From Candidatus Kinetoplastibacterium crithidii (ex Angomonas deanei ATCC 30255) (GTDB lineage Bacteria > Pseudomonadota > Gammaproteobacteria > Burkholderiales > Burkholderiaceae_B), in NCBI RefSeq assembly GCF_000319225.1, contig NC_019815.1, positions 496,001 to 560,000 on the forward strand: a stretch of 64,000 nt of DNA, given 5' to 3'. The translations under genes and the position numbers were made by a program. Under the pieces are notes generated by a model. The model ran no database searches and was not told the origin of the DNA. It worked only from the letters and a program-made list of their open reading frames with translations. Shown piece by piece: positions 10,253 to 19,681 of the stretch. Position 1 is the stretch's first letter. Each line of letters starts with the position of its first letter.

Positions 10253-10687
10253 TTAATAATCTATGGCATATCTCAATGCTGCTTCATACCCATTTAAACC
10301 AAGACCGGAAATCATTCCCAAAGCAATATCAGACAAGTATGAAACATGTCGAAAATTCTCCCTCTTGTATATATTTGAAAGATGAACCTCTATAAAAGGA
10401 ATACATACTGCAGATAAAGCATCACGTATTGCAACACTAGTATGAGTAAATGCTGCCGCATTAATAATAATAAAATTAACTTTGCTACTATATGCTTCAT
10501 GAATATGCTCTATCATTGCACTTTCACTATTCTCTTGATAAATAGAAAGATGCACATCAAATTGTTCTGCTAATTTTTCTAAATGAGAGTTTATATCTTG
10601 TAAGGTACTACTACCATATATATTTGGTTCTCTAGTACCTAATAAATTCAAATTTGGACCATGCAATAACAGTATTTTTTTTGCCAT
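10253..10687 (-). CDS. aroQ: 3-dehydroquinate dehydratase, type II
   Basis: This enzyme performs the third step of the shikimate pathway, dehydrating 3-dehydroquinate. The 144-residue protein is a standard small type II enzyme: [16 protein letters not shown] at the N-terminus with catalytic Tyr24, the [16 protein letters not shown] helix, and FIEVHLSNI. It sits just upstream of accB, as in related betaproteobacteria, where a thioredoxin-like tlpA gene often comes first; tlpA is absent here. Together with aroE in this window it indicates that aromatic amino-acid or chorismate synthesis is kept. Confidence 0.95.
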   Translation of the reverse strand: MAKKILLLHGPNLNLLGTREPNIYGSSTLQDINSHLEKLAEQFDVHLSIYQENSESAMIEHIHEAYSSKVNFIIINAAAFTHTSVAIRDALSAVCIPFIEVHLSNIYKRENFRHVSYLSDIALGMISGLGLNGYEAALRYAIDY

Positions 10688-11063
10688 AATAATATCAATC
10701 CTCTAGCAAAATAGTTATACTAAAAATATGTCAATAACCATGTATTATTTATAATAGACCATAGTTCATATTTGAAAAATGAGAATATATTCAATTTAAA
10801 AATGATAATTTTTATATAAATTAAATATAAAATTAGTGATTATACTCTAATTTTACCTATCAAATATTTATATAATATGTAATTTACAGCATAAATTACA
10901 AATAAGGAAAGATAATTTAAATTTATATAAGGACTATTTAATTAATAAAGATATTATTGATGCGTAATAATATCAAACATGATTATAAACATTAGCTAAC
11001 AAAATAGTACTAAAAACATAATAATATAAAAATAAAAGCGTTATAGATAAATGGAATATAAAC
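10688..11063. other. AT-rich divergent intergenic region (376 bases)
   Basis: This stretch lies between aroQ (leftward) and the RNase II gene (rightward). It is almost pure A/T with no open frame of useful length and no clear remnant of tlpA, which often sits beside aroQ in relatives. It must hold promoters for both directions, but no convincing -35/-10 pair stands out. Confidence 0.5.
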
Positions 11064-12950
11064 ATGTATGTGCTTTATGAAGATAGTGGCTGTCTAAAAA
11101 CTGGTGCCATAATATCTAAAACAGAGTCTAATATGCTAGTAGAAACAGAGCATGGGAAAAAAATTAAACTCAAAACCCACAGCTGTTTGTTACAATTTAA
11201 TGACCCTTCACCTAGCAAATTGATAAACGAAGCTACTATTATAGCTAGTACTATAGATATAAATTTTCTGTGGGAATGCGCATCGCAAGATGTGTTTTAT
11301 GCATATGAATTATCAGCTGAATATTTTGGCCATGATCCTAGTGCTATTGAGCAAACAGCTATGCTACTTAAACTACATAATTCCCCTATTTATTTTTACA
11401 AAAAAGGAAGTGGTCAATATAAATCAGCAACTAAAGACAAACTCTTACTTGCTATAGCAGCCATAGAAAAGAAAAAAGCACAAGAAGAAGAGGAAAAAAA
11501 ACTAGTAGAATCGCTTATTAATGGAGAATTACCTTACATAATAAAGGCAAATGCTCTTGATTTAATTATAAAACCTGATAAAAACACTATCTACTGGAAA
11601 GCTCTAGAAAAAGCCTGTGTCATTTTAAATAAAAGCCCAGAAAAATTATTGCTAGAGTTAGAAGCCTGGCCTAATTTATTAACCTTATTAAGAAAAAAAT
11701 TCATAAAAAGCAATTTTCCAAATGGCATTGATTTTCAAGACAATATTTCCGCAAACATTATTGATGACTTGCCAATATCAGACGCTGAAATCTACTCTAT
11801 AGATGATATAAGCACTACAGAAATAGATGATGGAATATCAGTTAGGAAAATAGATAAGGATCTTACGAAAGTAGGCATACATATAGCATCTCCTGCCTTA
11901 GGTATACAACACGGAAGCATATTAGATCAAATTGCAAGATCACGTTCTTCTACAATTTATTTGCCTGGAGAAAAAATAACTATGTTACCACAGAAAGTAA
12001 TAGAAGAATTTTCATTACAATCTGGTAAGTTGTCACCGGCTATATCTCTATATGTTACATTAGATAATAATGGAACAATTGTAAAATCAGAGTCATTAAT
12101 AGAAAAAGTTAAGGTTAAAGAAAATTTACGAATTACTGACATAGAAAACATATTTACAGAATCTAATCTTAATAATTCAGATATAGATATTCCATTTTCT
12201 GAGTGGATAAGGCCATTATGGAAAATAACACAAATTTTATCTCTAAAAAGAGAACAAAGAAGAGGCTATCCAGAAAACTTATCTCGTCCAGAATATAATT
12301 TTCGTATACATGGCAATACTGATGATCCAAACTCTGTAGTTATAATAGAAAAAAGGCCAAGAAATAATCCTGTTAGTAAAATTGTTGCTGAATTTATGAT
12401 TTTAGCTAATAGCATATGGGCTAACTTATTAAAAGAATATGGCGTAGCTGGAATATATAGGTCTCAACAAACGTTTGGAAGAGTAAGAATGAGCACGATC
12501 CCATTACCTCATGAATATATTGGGGTTGATCAATATATTTGGAGCACTTCCCCTCTAAGAAGATATATAGATTTAGTTAACCAATGGCAGATTATATCAA
12601 TAATAAAACATAGTGTATCGGCACGACTAGCATCTCCTTTTAAAGCTAAGGATAGTAATTTATTTTCTATAATTCAAGAATTTGAATTTAAATACAATGT
12701 AATTTGTTCATTTCAAAATGAAATTGAAAACTTCTGGTCGATACAATGGTTAATACAGAAAAAACTAGAAATAATAAATGGATACATAATAAAAGAAAAC
12801 CTAGTCAAAATAGATGAAGTCCCTATCATTATAACAGTTGATAACCTTCCAAAACTAGAAAAAGGAACACATATAAAAATCAGAATTATATCAATCAATT
12901 CCTCTACACTAGAGATAAAAACTCAATATATAGAGACTATAGATTTGTGA
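11064..12950 (+). CDS. RNase II / VacB family 3'-5' exoribonuclease
   Basis: This family degrades RNA from the 3' end. The 628-residue protein has an N-terminal domain usual in the betaproteobacterial branch, then the catalytic RNB domain with the metal-binding aspartates in IDDISTTEIDDGIS, followed by LPGEKITMLPQKVIEEFSLQ and the Arg-rich end of the RNB domain (SPLRRYIDLVNQWQI). The C-terminal S1-like part looks short and divergent. In relatives it precedes aroE, as here. It could be called rnb, but the branch differs from E. coli RNase II, so no symbol is given. Confidence 0.88.
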   Translation: MYVLYEDSGCLKTGAIISKTESNMLVETEHGKKIKLKTHSCLLQFNDPSPSKLINEATIIASTIDINFLWECASQDVFYAYELSAEYFGHDPSAIEQTAMLLKLHNSPIYFYKKGSGQYKSATKDKLLLAIAAIEKKKAQEEEEKKLVESLINGELPYIIKANALDLIIKPDKNTIYWKALEKACVILNKSPEKLLLELEAWPNLLTLLRKKFIKSNFPNGIDFQDNISANIIDDLPISDAEIYSIDDISTTEIDDGISVRKIDKDLTKVGIHIASPALGIQHGSILDQIARSRSSTIYLPGEKITMLPQKVIEEFSLQSGKLSPAISLYVTLDNNGTIVKSESLIEKVKVKENLRITDIENIFTESNLNNSDIDIPFSEWIRPLWKITQILSLKREQRRGYPENLSRPEYNFRIHGNTDDPNSVVIIEKRPRNNPVSKIVAEFMILANSIWANLLKEYGVAGIYRSQQTFGRVRMSTIPLPHEYIGVDQYIWSTSPLRRYIDLVNQWQIISIIKHSVSARLASPFKAKDSNLFSIIQEFEFKYNVICSFQNEIENFWSIQWLIQKKLEIINGYIIKENLVKIDEVPIIITVDNLPKLEKGTHIKIRIISINSSTLEIKTQYIETIDL

Positions 12951-13049
12951 GCATTAATCAAAACTTTTGCTTTACGTTACAAATAAAAAAAAGCGATAAT
13001 TAACGATAACGAACACATTTATTACATCCTTATTTTTAAGAGAAATCTT

Positions 13050-13916
13050 ATGCATATTAAAGACAATGTTCCTTGCTATGGAGTTGTTGGAAATCCAATA
13101 GAACATAGCAAATCACCAATAATACACAATGCATTTTCTATACAGACAGGAATATCCATAAAATATGATAAAATTCTTACATCAGAAGAATATTTCTCAA
13201 AAACAATTAAAGACTTCTTTGAATCAAATGGTTTAGGACTAAATATAACAGTTCCTTTCAAAAAAAAAGCATTCGAAATAATACCTTATAATAATATTTC
13301 AGAAAGAGCAAAACTAGCCAAAGCTATTAATACTATTTGGAAAAAAGATAACAACCTATATGGATGCAATACAGATGGAGTTGGATTATTAAAAGACATT
13401 AATCGCCTGAATTTTAACTTGCATAATGCCAACATATTAATTATTGGAGCTGGTGGAGCTGCCAGAGGGGTTTTAGAACCATTAATTCTCTCTAAACCAT
13501 CCAAAATACATATAGTGAACCGCACAAAAATTAATGCAGAAAACCTATTAAATGATTTTATACATTCAACGACAATAAAAACAAACTTAAAAATAAGTTA
13601 TGGTGGACTGAGTGAGACTAATTCAGAAAAACCATGGGATATAGTTATTAATACTACAGCTAGTGAACTAAATGGAGAAAGTTTAGATCTGCCAAAATTA
13701 ACATTCAACCCCAAAAAATCATTAGCATACGATATTATGTATGGTTCCAACAAAACCTCATTCTTATTAAAAGCTGAAAATGAAGGAGCTTTACAATGTG
13801 TTGACGGACTAGGAATGTTGGTAGAACAGGCAGCTGAAAGTTTTTTTATATGGCATGGTGTTAGACCTGAAACCAATAAGGTTTTAGATGAAATACGACA
13901 ACTAATCTCATCATAA
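13050..13916 (+). CDS. aroE: Shikimate dehydrogenase (NADP+)
   Basis: This enzyme reduces 3-dehydroshikimate to shikimate. The 288-residue protein shows the substrate-binding motifs PIEHSKSPIIHNAF and NITVPFK (with the catalytic Lys), NTDGVG, the NADP loop GAGGAARGV and the following NRT, all in the normal order. It is separated from the RNase II gene by 99 bases and from lptG by 26 bases, so it may be co-transcribed with lptG. Together with aroQ it supports a working shikimate pathway. Confidence 0.96.
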   Translation: MHIKDNVPCYGVVGNPIEHSKSPIIHNAFSIQTGISIKYDKILTSEEYFSKTIKDFFESNGLGLNITVPFKKKAFEIIPYNNISERAKLAKAINTIWKKDNNLYGCNTDGVGLLKDINRLNFNLHNANILIIGAGGAARGVLEPLILSKPSKIHIVNRTKINAENLLNDFIHSTTIKTNLKISYGGLSETNSEKPWDIVINTTASELNGESLDLPKLTFNPKKSLAYDIMYGSNKTSFLLKAENEGALQCVDGLGMLVEQAAESFFIWHGVRPETNKVLDEIRQLISS

Positions 13917-13942
13917 TATATGAAAAACCAATTCAATAAATT

Positions 13943-15028
13943 ATGATTTTAACGCTCTATATTGGAAAAGAAGTATATAAATCAACAACTATAGTTCTAT
14001 TGTTTTTAATAGGTCTATTTATTTTTTTCTCATTTGTAGAAGACATAAATGATTTAAATGATGAATTAACACTAATTAAAATAATTAATATAAATCTTCT
14101 AAAGATTCCAAACTACTTATATGAGATCTTACCTATTGCTTTACTAATAGGAGGGACTATATCGATAGCAAAGCTTTCTAGAAATAATGAAATTGTAATC
14201 TTAAAAACTTCTGGAATAAGTAATTTAAAATTGCTAAAAATTTTATGGGCTATAACAGTACCTATAATACTAATCTCTATAGTATTATCAGAATATATTA
14301 TACCTATAGCAGAAATAAAAAACAAAGAACTTAAACTTTATATAAGAACAACTAATAAAGACTCGCTATTAAGCGATTACTGGTTTAAAGAAACAATAGA
14401 TGAGAATAAATCAAGAATAATAAATATTAAAAATATTAAGAACAATACTTGTATATGCAATATATATATTTATGAATTTTCTAAAGATCTAGACTTATTA
14501 AACCTAATAATTGCAGAAAAAGGTAGATTTATCAATAATTATCTTGCTTTAGATAAAGTAACTATTATAAAAAAAACAAGTGATAATAACCATAAAAAGT
14601 ATTTCTCTAAAGATTTTCTAGATTGTTTAAAAATAACAACTTCCTTGAATTATAAAACAATAACATATAGTACGTTAAACCCAGACAATATGTCCATGGA
14701 AATGCTAATGAATTATATGAATACTACAAAAAATACTCAAATAGATACTCGCAAACAAAAAGCAGCTTTCTATAGACGAGTTTCTAGTCCTATCACATTA
14801 TTCATCATGATCTCAATAGCTATACATTTAGTTATTGTACAATCAAGAGAAAACAAATTAAATAATAAGATTTTTATATCTATAACTTTAGGAACTATTT
14901 TCTTTCTAATCAATCAACTATTGCTAAATGTAAGTTTAAAAAACATACCAATATATATTTGGGTTACTATCCCTAATATTTTTTGCTTAACTGTATTGAC
15001 TACTGTATTAATTTTGAATAAAAAATAA
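13943..15028 (+). CDS. lptG: LPS export ABC transporter permease LptG
   Basis: LptG is one of two inner-membrane permeases of the LptB2FG complex that extracts lipopolysaccharide. The 361-residue protein has the family layout: two transmembrane segments near the N-terminus (about residues 12-30 and 55-75, with ELLPIALLIGGTISIAKLSRN between and after), a large periplasmic domain, and a group of helices at the C-terminus. The opening VEDINDLNDE resembles LptG rather than LptF. It is poorly conserved in the periplasmic domain. lptF is not in this window; lptC, lptA and lptB lie near 42 kb. Confidence 0.85.
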   Translation: MILTLYIGKEVYKSTTIVLLFLIGLFIFFSFVEDINDLNDELTLIKIININLLKIPNYLYEILPIALLIGGTISIAKLSRNNEIVILKTSGISNLKLLKILWAITVPIILISIVLSEYIIPIAEIKNKELKLYIRTTNKDSLLSDYWFKETIDENKSRIINIKNIKNNTCICNIYIYEFSKDLDLLNLIIAEKGRFINNYLALDKVTIIKKTSDNNHKKYFSKDFLDCLKITTSLNYKTITYSTLNPDNMSMEMLMNYMNTTKNTQIDTRKQKAAFYRRVSSPITLFIMISIAIHLVIVQSRENKLNNKIFISITLGTIFFLINQLLLNVSLKNIPIYIWVTIPNIFCLTVLTTVLILNKK

Positions 15029-15062
15029 GAAATAATTTCAAAAATATTCTCAAAGGAACAAA

Positions 15063-15890
15063 GTGAACGAAGAAAATACTTGGGTTATTGGTGATGTACA
15101 AGGATGTTATTGTCATCTAAAAAAATTACTATCTCATGAAGAGATTATAAGTAATCCAAAAGCTCGTTTTTGGTTCGCAGGTGATCTTGTAAATCGAGGG
15201 CCAGATTCTTTAGGGGCCATTGAATATATTATGTCTCTTGACGAAAAATCAGTTTGTGTTCTTGGTAATCATGATCTAAATTTACTAGGTGTTTTTGCTG
15301 GTTTAAAAGAATATTCTAAATCAGATCATCTGAATGATATTCTACACTCTTCTAACTCAACCAATATTATAAATTGGTTAAGACATAGGCCATTAGCTCA
15401 TTTTGAACATAATTATTTGATGGTACATGCTGGAGTATTGCCACAATGGGATATCAATAAAGTTATGTCATTAGCGTCTGAAATACAAGAATTATTAAGA
15501 AGTGCGAATTGGCAAAAAACTATAAAAAAAATTTTTGGCAATAAAGTAACACAATGGAATGAGGATCTCACCGGAGGAAAAAGAATAAGAGCTATAGTAA
15601 ATGCACTTACTAGGATTAGATTTTGCAATGCTGATGGCAGCATGAATTTTTCTCAAAAAAAATCTCCAGAAAACAGAGAAACAAAACAACTTATACCATG
15701 GTTCAATATGCCAGACAGAGCAACTAAAAATATTAAAATAGTATTTGGACATTGGTCATCTTTGGGACTATTTATAAAAGAAAATATAATGTGTCTAGAT
15801 AGTGGGTGTGTTTGGGGAAGAAACATGACAGCTATGCGTTTAAAAGATAAGAAAACTATACAAATATCTTGCAAAGATTTATCAAATTAA
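15063..15890 (+). CDS. apaH: Bis(5'-nucleosyl)-tetraphosphatase, symmetrical
   Basis: This enzyme splits diadenosine tetraphosphate into two ADP and also removes NpN caps from RNA. The 275-residue protein has the metallophosphatase motifs GDVQGCY, GDLVNRGP and LGNHD near the N-terminus, and later VHAGVLPQWD and FGHWS. The start is GTG at 15063, supported by AAGGA eight bases upstream. It converges on ruvX with only two bases between stops. Confidence 0.95.
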   Translation: MNEENTWVIGDVQGCYCHLKKLLSHEEIISNPKARFWFAGDLVNRGPDSLGAIEYIMSLDEKSVCVLGNHDLNLLGVFAGLKEYSKSDHLNDILHSSNSTNIINWLRHRPLAHFEHNYLMVHAGVLPQWDINKVMSLASEIQELLRSANWQKTIKKIFGNKVTQWNEDLTGGKRIRAIVNALTRIRFCNADGSMNFSQKKSPENRETKQLIPWFNMPDRATKNIKIVFGHWSSLGLFIKENIMCLDSGCVWGRNMTAMRLKDKKTIQISCKDLSN

Positions 15891-15892
15891 TA

Positions 15893-16294
15893 CTATTGTA
15901 TAGATAACGCATCAAAATACCTTTGCAAGATTACAGCAGCAGCAATTGCATCATCATGCTTATTATTTCTTAGCAACGACTGTGCCTCAATGCTAGAATA
16001 GCTTTCATCTACGAATTCTACAGCAACTTGAAATCTCCCTTTCAATCTGTTAGAAAATCTATAAATAGATGCCGTTATCGTTTGTTCAGACCCATTAAGA
16101 TCTAAAGATAATCCTACTATTACTCTTTTTATTTCCCAATGATTAATGAGATAACCTAATCTGGCGAAACAATCCTTCTTATTATGATTAGAAACTATTT
16201 CTAATGGTCTAGATGTAAAGCTAAAAGTGTTACCTATAGCTACACCAATTTTCTTTTCTCCATAGTCAAATGCCAAAACTATTTCTTTTTCCAT
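15893..16294 (-). CDS. ruvX: RuvX/YqgF family RNase H-fold nuclease
   Basis: YqgF proteins act in processing of pre-16S rRNA and are predicted Holliday-junction resolvases. The 133-residue protein starts with the RNase H-fold strand LAFDYGEKKIGVAIGNT, which holds the first catalytic Asp, and later has VGLSLDLNGSEQ and FVDESYSS with further acidic residues. The length is normal. In many proteobacteria a DUF179 gene (yqgE) lies immediately upstream; it is missing here. Confidence 0.92.
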   Translation of the reverse strand: MEKEIVLAFDYGEKKIGVAIGNTFSFTSRPLEIVSNHNKKDCFARLGYLINHWEIKRVIVGLSLDLNGSEQTITASIYRFSNRLKGRFQVAVEFVDESYSSIEAQSLLRNNKHDDAIAAAVILQRYFDALSIQ

Positions 16295-16344
16295 AAAAAC
16301 TAGAGCAAATTAATTTAATTACAAAATATCCAAACCGATCACAA

Positions 16345-16509
16345 TCAAATTTCCATTAATTCAAAATCTTCTTTTCTAGCTCCACATTCTGGACAAACCC
16401 AATTTGGAGGAATATCTTCCCATTTTGTTCCAGGAGCTATTCCTTCATCAGGGAAACCACTATTTTCATCATATATCCAACCACAAATCAAACACATCCA
16501 CGTACGCAT
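16345..16509 (-). CDS. Rubredoxin
   Basis: This is a 54-residue iron-carrier electron-transfer protein. Four cysteines in two pairs (Cys6/Cys9 in CLICGWIYD and Cys39/Cys42 in WVCPECGARKEDFE) bind a single iron. The spacing and the PDEGIAPGTKWEDIP loop are typical. In Bordetella relatives rubredoxin, thiamine genes and hemL are neighbours; here thiD is missing between rubredoxin and thiE. The redox partner is not evident. Confidence 0.93.
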   Translation of the reverse strand: MRTWMCLICGWIYDENSGFPDEGIAPGTKWEDIPPNWVCPECGARKEDFELMEI

Positions 16510-16643
16510 ATAAACTCCTAGAAAAATGTATAATTTAACAATCTTAGTTTAATAATTTTACATATATTATATATATCTTATATTAATTGAATTATCATTA
16601 ATATTATAATCAATTTTAAAATTTATTTAATAAATACCATAAT

Positions 16644-17291
16644 ATGCAAAAATCAAAATTACCAATTGGGCTATATGGAATAACTCCTGAATGGGATGAT
16701 ACTAAGCAACTCATAAAAGCAGTGATTAGTGCAGCTAAAGGTGGAATGAAAATACTACAATTAAGAAGAAAAAAAACAACATATGAAAAAATAAAGCTGC
16801 AAACAAGTGAACTATGTAAAGTATGTCAAGATGTTAATGTTAAATTTATAATAAATGATTTCTGGGAACTGGCTGTAGAATATCAGGCTGATGGATTCCA
16901 TCTTGGAATTGATGATTTTGATTTAAACAATATTAAAAATAAAATTGATACAGGACTTATAGTAGGAGTCTCTTGTTATAATGATATTAATAGAGCAAAG
17001 ATGCTAGTGCAAGCCGGGGTAGATTATGTTGCATTTGGAGCTGTGTTTAAATCAAATACCAAACCACTAGCCCGTCATATTTCTTTAAATGAAATTAAAG
17101 AAGCTAGAAACAAAATTAATAACAACAAACCTTATTCAATAGTAGCTATAGGGGGAATTAATATTAATAACGCAAAAACAGTTATTGAATCCAATGTAGA
17201 TAATATCGCCGTTCTTAATGGACTTTTTGACTCTGATAACATTTTTGAAACAGCCCAGGCTCTTTCTTCTCAATTTACAAAAAGAGACTAA
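16644..17291 (+). CDS. thiE: Thiamine-phosphate synthase
   Basis: This enzyme joins the pyrimidine and thiazole halves into thiamine phosphate. The 215-residue TIM-barrel protein shows LYGITPEW, KILQLRRKK, FIINDFWELA, DGFHLGIDD, VGVSCYNDI, VAFGAVFKSNTK and VAIGGI, covering both phosphate-binding ends. Its usual partner thiD is not next to it and no other thiamine-assembly gene is in the window. It may use imported halves or be a relic still open. It ends five bases before hemL. Confidence 0.92.
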   Translation: MQKSKLPIGLYGITPEWDDTKQLIKAVISAAKGGMKILQLRRKKTTYEKIKLQTSELCKVCQDVNVKFIINDFWELAVEYQADGFHLGIDDFDLNNIKNKIDTGLIVGVSCYNDINRAKMLVQAGVDYVAFGAVFKSNTKPLARHISLNEIKEARNKINNNKPYSIVAIGGININNAKTVIESNVDNIAVLNGLFDSDNIFETAQALSSQFTKRD

Positions 17292-17295
17292 GATA

Positions 17296-18585
17296 ATGAC
17301 AAATAACATAGAAATTTTCAAAAAAGCTTCTAGATTTATCCCAGGAGGAGTAAATTCACCAGTACGTGCTTTTCTATCTGTTGGAGGTACTCCTAAGTTT
17401 ATAGAAAAAGCATCCGGACCTTATATTTGGGATATAGAAGGCAAAAAATATATTGATTATGTTGGGTCTTGGGGTCCTGCAATCCTTGGACATGCACATC
17501 CAGAAGTAATTGAAGCAGTAACTAAAGCGGCAGAATATGGCCTTTCATTCGGAGCTCCAACAAAAGGCGAAGTAATTCTAGCTGAAATGCTAGTATCACG
17601 AATACCTTCTATAGATAAAATTCGCTTAGTAAATTCTGGAACAGAAGCAACAATGACAGCTATTCGTTTAGCTAGAGGATATACAGGAAGAACAAAGATA
17701 GTAAAATTCGAAGGATGCTATCATGGGCATTCTGACAGCCTGTTAGTAAAAGCTGGATCTGGTCTGTTAACTTTTGGAAATCCTAGCTCTGCAGGGGTGC
17801 CTGATAATTTTGTAAAAGATACAATAAGCTTAGAATACAATAATAGCGATATAGTAAAAGAAGTTTTTCAGAAATATGGTCATGAAATAGCTTGCATAAT
17901 AGTAGAACCCATTGCCGGTAATATGAATATGGTTAAGCCAAAAAAAGGATTTCTAGAAGATCTGAGAACCATAACTGAACAACATAAATCGCTGTTAATA
18001 TTTGATGAAGTAATGACAGGTTTTAGAGTAGGTCCCACTGGAGTACAAGGAATGCTAAATATACTACCAGACATTACAACTTTTGCAAAAATAATAGGTG
18101 GAGGAATGCCGATTGGTGCAATAGGAGGCACAAATAAAATCATGAGCAATCTTGCACCAGAAGGAAAAGTTTATCAAGCAGGCACTTTATCAGGAAATCC
18201 TGTAGCTGTTGCTGCTGGTATTAAAACATTAGAAATAATAGAAAGATCTGGCTTTTATGAAAGACTATCTATTCAAACAGAAAAACTATCTAGTGGTTTA
18301 CAGTCAATTGGCAGAAAAAATGGATTCAAAATATCATCAGATTATATTGGAGGTATGTTTGGCCTTTATTTCTGTGAAAAAATACCTACTTCATTTGAAG
18401 AAACAAAAAACTTCAACAGCGATCTCTTTAAAAAATTCTTTAATAGCATGTTAGATAAAGGAGTATATTTATCACCATCTGCATTTGAAGCTGGGTTTGT
18501 ATCTTCTTCTCATACAGATGATGTTATTGATGAAACTCTACATATCGCAGATAAATCATTCAAAGAGATCTCGCAGTTCATATAA
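17296..18585 (+). CDS. hemL: Glutamate-1-semialdehyde 2,1-aminomutase
   Basis: This PLP enzyme makes 5-aminolevulinate, the first dedicated heme precursor of the C5 pathway. The 429-residue protein starts at ATG 17296, matching homologues (TNNIEIFKKASRFIPGG); a longer in-frame start at 17218 lies inside thiE and is not used. Motifs: LVNSGTEATM, IFDEVMTGFR, and PLP lysine Lys265 in TFAKIIGGGMPIGAIGG. It is co-transcribed with thiE and converges on panC with one base between. Symbiont heme-pathway enzymes are known to complement trypanosomatid hosts, which fits its retention. Confidence 0.97.
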   Translation: MTNNIEIFKKASRFIPGGVNSPVRAFLSVGGTPKFIEKASGPYIWDIEGKKYIDYVGSWGPAILGHAHPEVIEAVTKAAEYGLSFGAPTKGEVILAEMLVSRIPSIDKIRLVNSGTEATMTAIRLARGYTGRTKIVKFEGCYHGHSDSLLVKAGSGLLTFGNPSSAGVPDNFVKDTISLEYNNSDIVKEVFQKYGHEIACIIVEPIAGNMNMVKPKKGFLEDLRTITEQHKSLLIFDEVMTGFRVGPTGVQGMLNILPDITTFAKIIGGGMPIGAIGGTNKIMSNLAPEGKVYQAGTLSGNPVAVAAGIKTLEIIERSGFYERLSIQTEKLSSGLQSIGRKNGFKISSDYIGGMFGLYFCEKIPTSFEETKNFNSDLFKKFFNSMLDKGVYLSPSAFEAGFVSSSHTDDVIDETLHIADKSFKEISQFI

Positions 18586-18586
18586 A

Positions 18587-19444
18587 TTAAATTTCTATAT
18601 TATCTATCAATCTGGTGTTGCCTAGAGTGGCAGCACCCAAAACTACTAAAGGTTCTTTTCCGTCAAGATCACCCATATTTAAAACAGACAAATCAGATCT
18701 TCTACGAATACTAATATAGTCAGTCTGCCAACCTCGAGCATTTAATTCAGCAGAAGCTTTATTCTCTAACTCTATCAATTGATCTAATTTTAGATCAGGA
18801 TATAAACCAATATGTTTCTTTATACCTAATAATGTATTATATAAGTAAGGAGCTTCAATCCTCTCTAATTGACTTAAATAAACATTTCGCGAGGAAAATG
18901 CTAAGCCATCACTACAACGAACAGTATCTTGACCTATAACTTTTATAGGTAATCTAAATTGGCGGCACATATTTTCAACAATAACAAACTGTTGAAAATC
19001 TTTTTTACCTAAAATAACTATATCTGGATTTATATTTGAAAAAAATTTTAAAAGAACAGTACATACTCCAGAAAAAAAGTTTGGTCTAAATTTACCTTCT
19101 AAATCATTAGCAATAGTATTCGCCGGATGAATATAAAAACTCTGTTCAAATGGGTAAACTTCATTCTCTTGTGGGATAAACAATAAATCAACTAAATTAG
19201 TTTTAGACAATAAATTTACATCATTATCAATTACTCTTGGGTATTTTTCAAAATCCTCTTTTGGACCAAACTGCAAACGATTCACAAAAATACTAGCAAT
19301 GACATACTTACTATTATTCTTTGCCTTATCAATTAATGTTAAATGACCATCATGAAGACTACCCATTGTTGGAACAAAAGATATCAATGAATTAATTTTT
19401 TTTAAATGCGTACGCATTTCTTCAAAGGAATTTACAATTATCAT
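18587..19444 (-). CDS. panC: Pantothenate synthetase (pantoate-beta-alanine ligase)
   Basis: This enzyme joins pantoate and beta-alanine with ATP to form pantothenate, the precursor of coenzyme A. The 285-residue protein has the nucleotide motif VPTMGSLHDGH, IFVNRLQFGP, the GKKDFQQ motif and CSDGLAFSSRNVYLS. Length and order are normal. Other pan genes are not in the window. Confidence 0.96.
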   Translation of the reverse strand: MIIVNSFEEMRTHLKKINSLISFVPTMGSLHDGHLTLIDKAKNNSKYVIASIFVNRLQFGPKEDFEKYPRVIDNDVNLLSKTNLVDLLFIPQENEVYPFEQSFYIHPANTIANDLEGKFRPNFFSGVCTVLLKFFSNINPDIVILGKKDFQQFVIVENMCRQFRLPIKVIGQDTVRCSDGLAFSSRNVYLSQLERIEAPYLYNTLLGIKKHIGLYPDLKLDQLIELENKASAELNARGWQTDYISIRRRSDLSVLNMGDLDGKEPLVVLGAATLGNTRLIDNIEI

Positions 19445-19492
19445 ATTTTTAATATTAGAGATAAAAATTTATAGAAATATATGTATTAGAAA

Positions 19493-19681
19493 TCAGTCTA
19501 CTTGATATACATATGGTTTTTGAGGAACTCTTGCATAATCAAAGTCCTTCTTTAATTTCTTATCTATGACTTTATCCCATAAAATTGCACGCCCAGCATA
19601 TTGCTTTAATGCTATATCTGGATTTGATTGTTTAAAATTACGCAAAAAAATAGTAATTTCTGATTCATATTGATTTGACAT
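19493..19681 (-). CDS. DUF3460 family small protein
   Basis: The 62-residue soluble protein has no signal peptide or membrane segment. Its pattern (YESEITIFLRNFKQ near the start, GRAILWDK in the middle, ARVPQKPYVYQ at the end) matches my memory of the DUF3460 family found in betaproteobacteria; function is unknown. A GGAG / AAGGA stretch precedes the ATG. It lies upstream of panC on the same strand, 48 bases away, as in relatives. Its survival in a reduced genome suggests it matters. Confidence 0.72.
   Translation of the reverse strand: MSNQYESEITIFLRNFKQSNPDIALKQYAGRAILWDKVIDKKLKKDFDYARVPQKPYVYQVD

Noticed and set aside
13598-13936. Minus-strand open frame of 112 codons over aroE
   Set aside because: Antisense shadow of aroE without motifs or start signal.
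17218-17295. Longer start of hemL inside thiE
   Set aside because: The added 26 residues match nothing in the family and the ATG at 17296 fits homologues.
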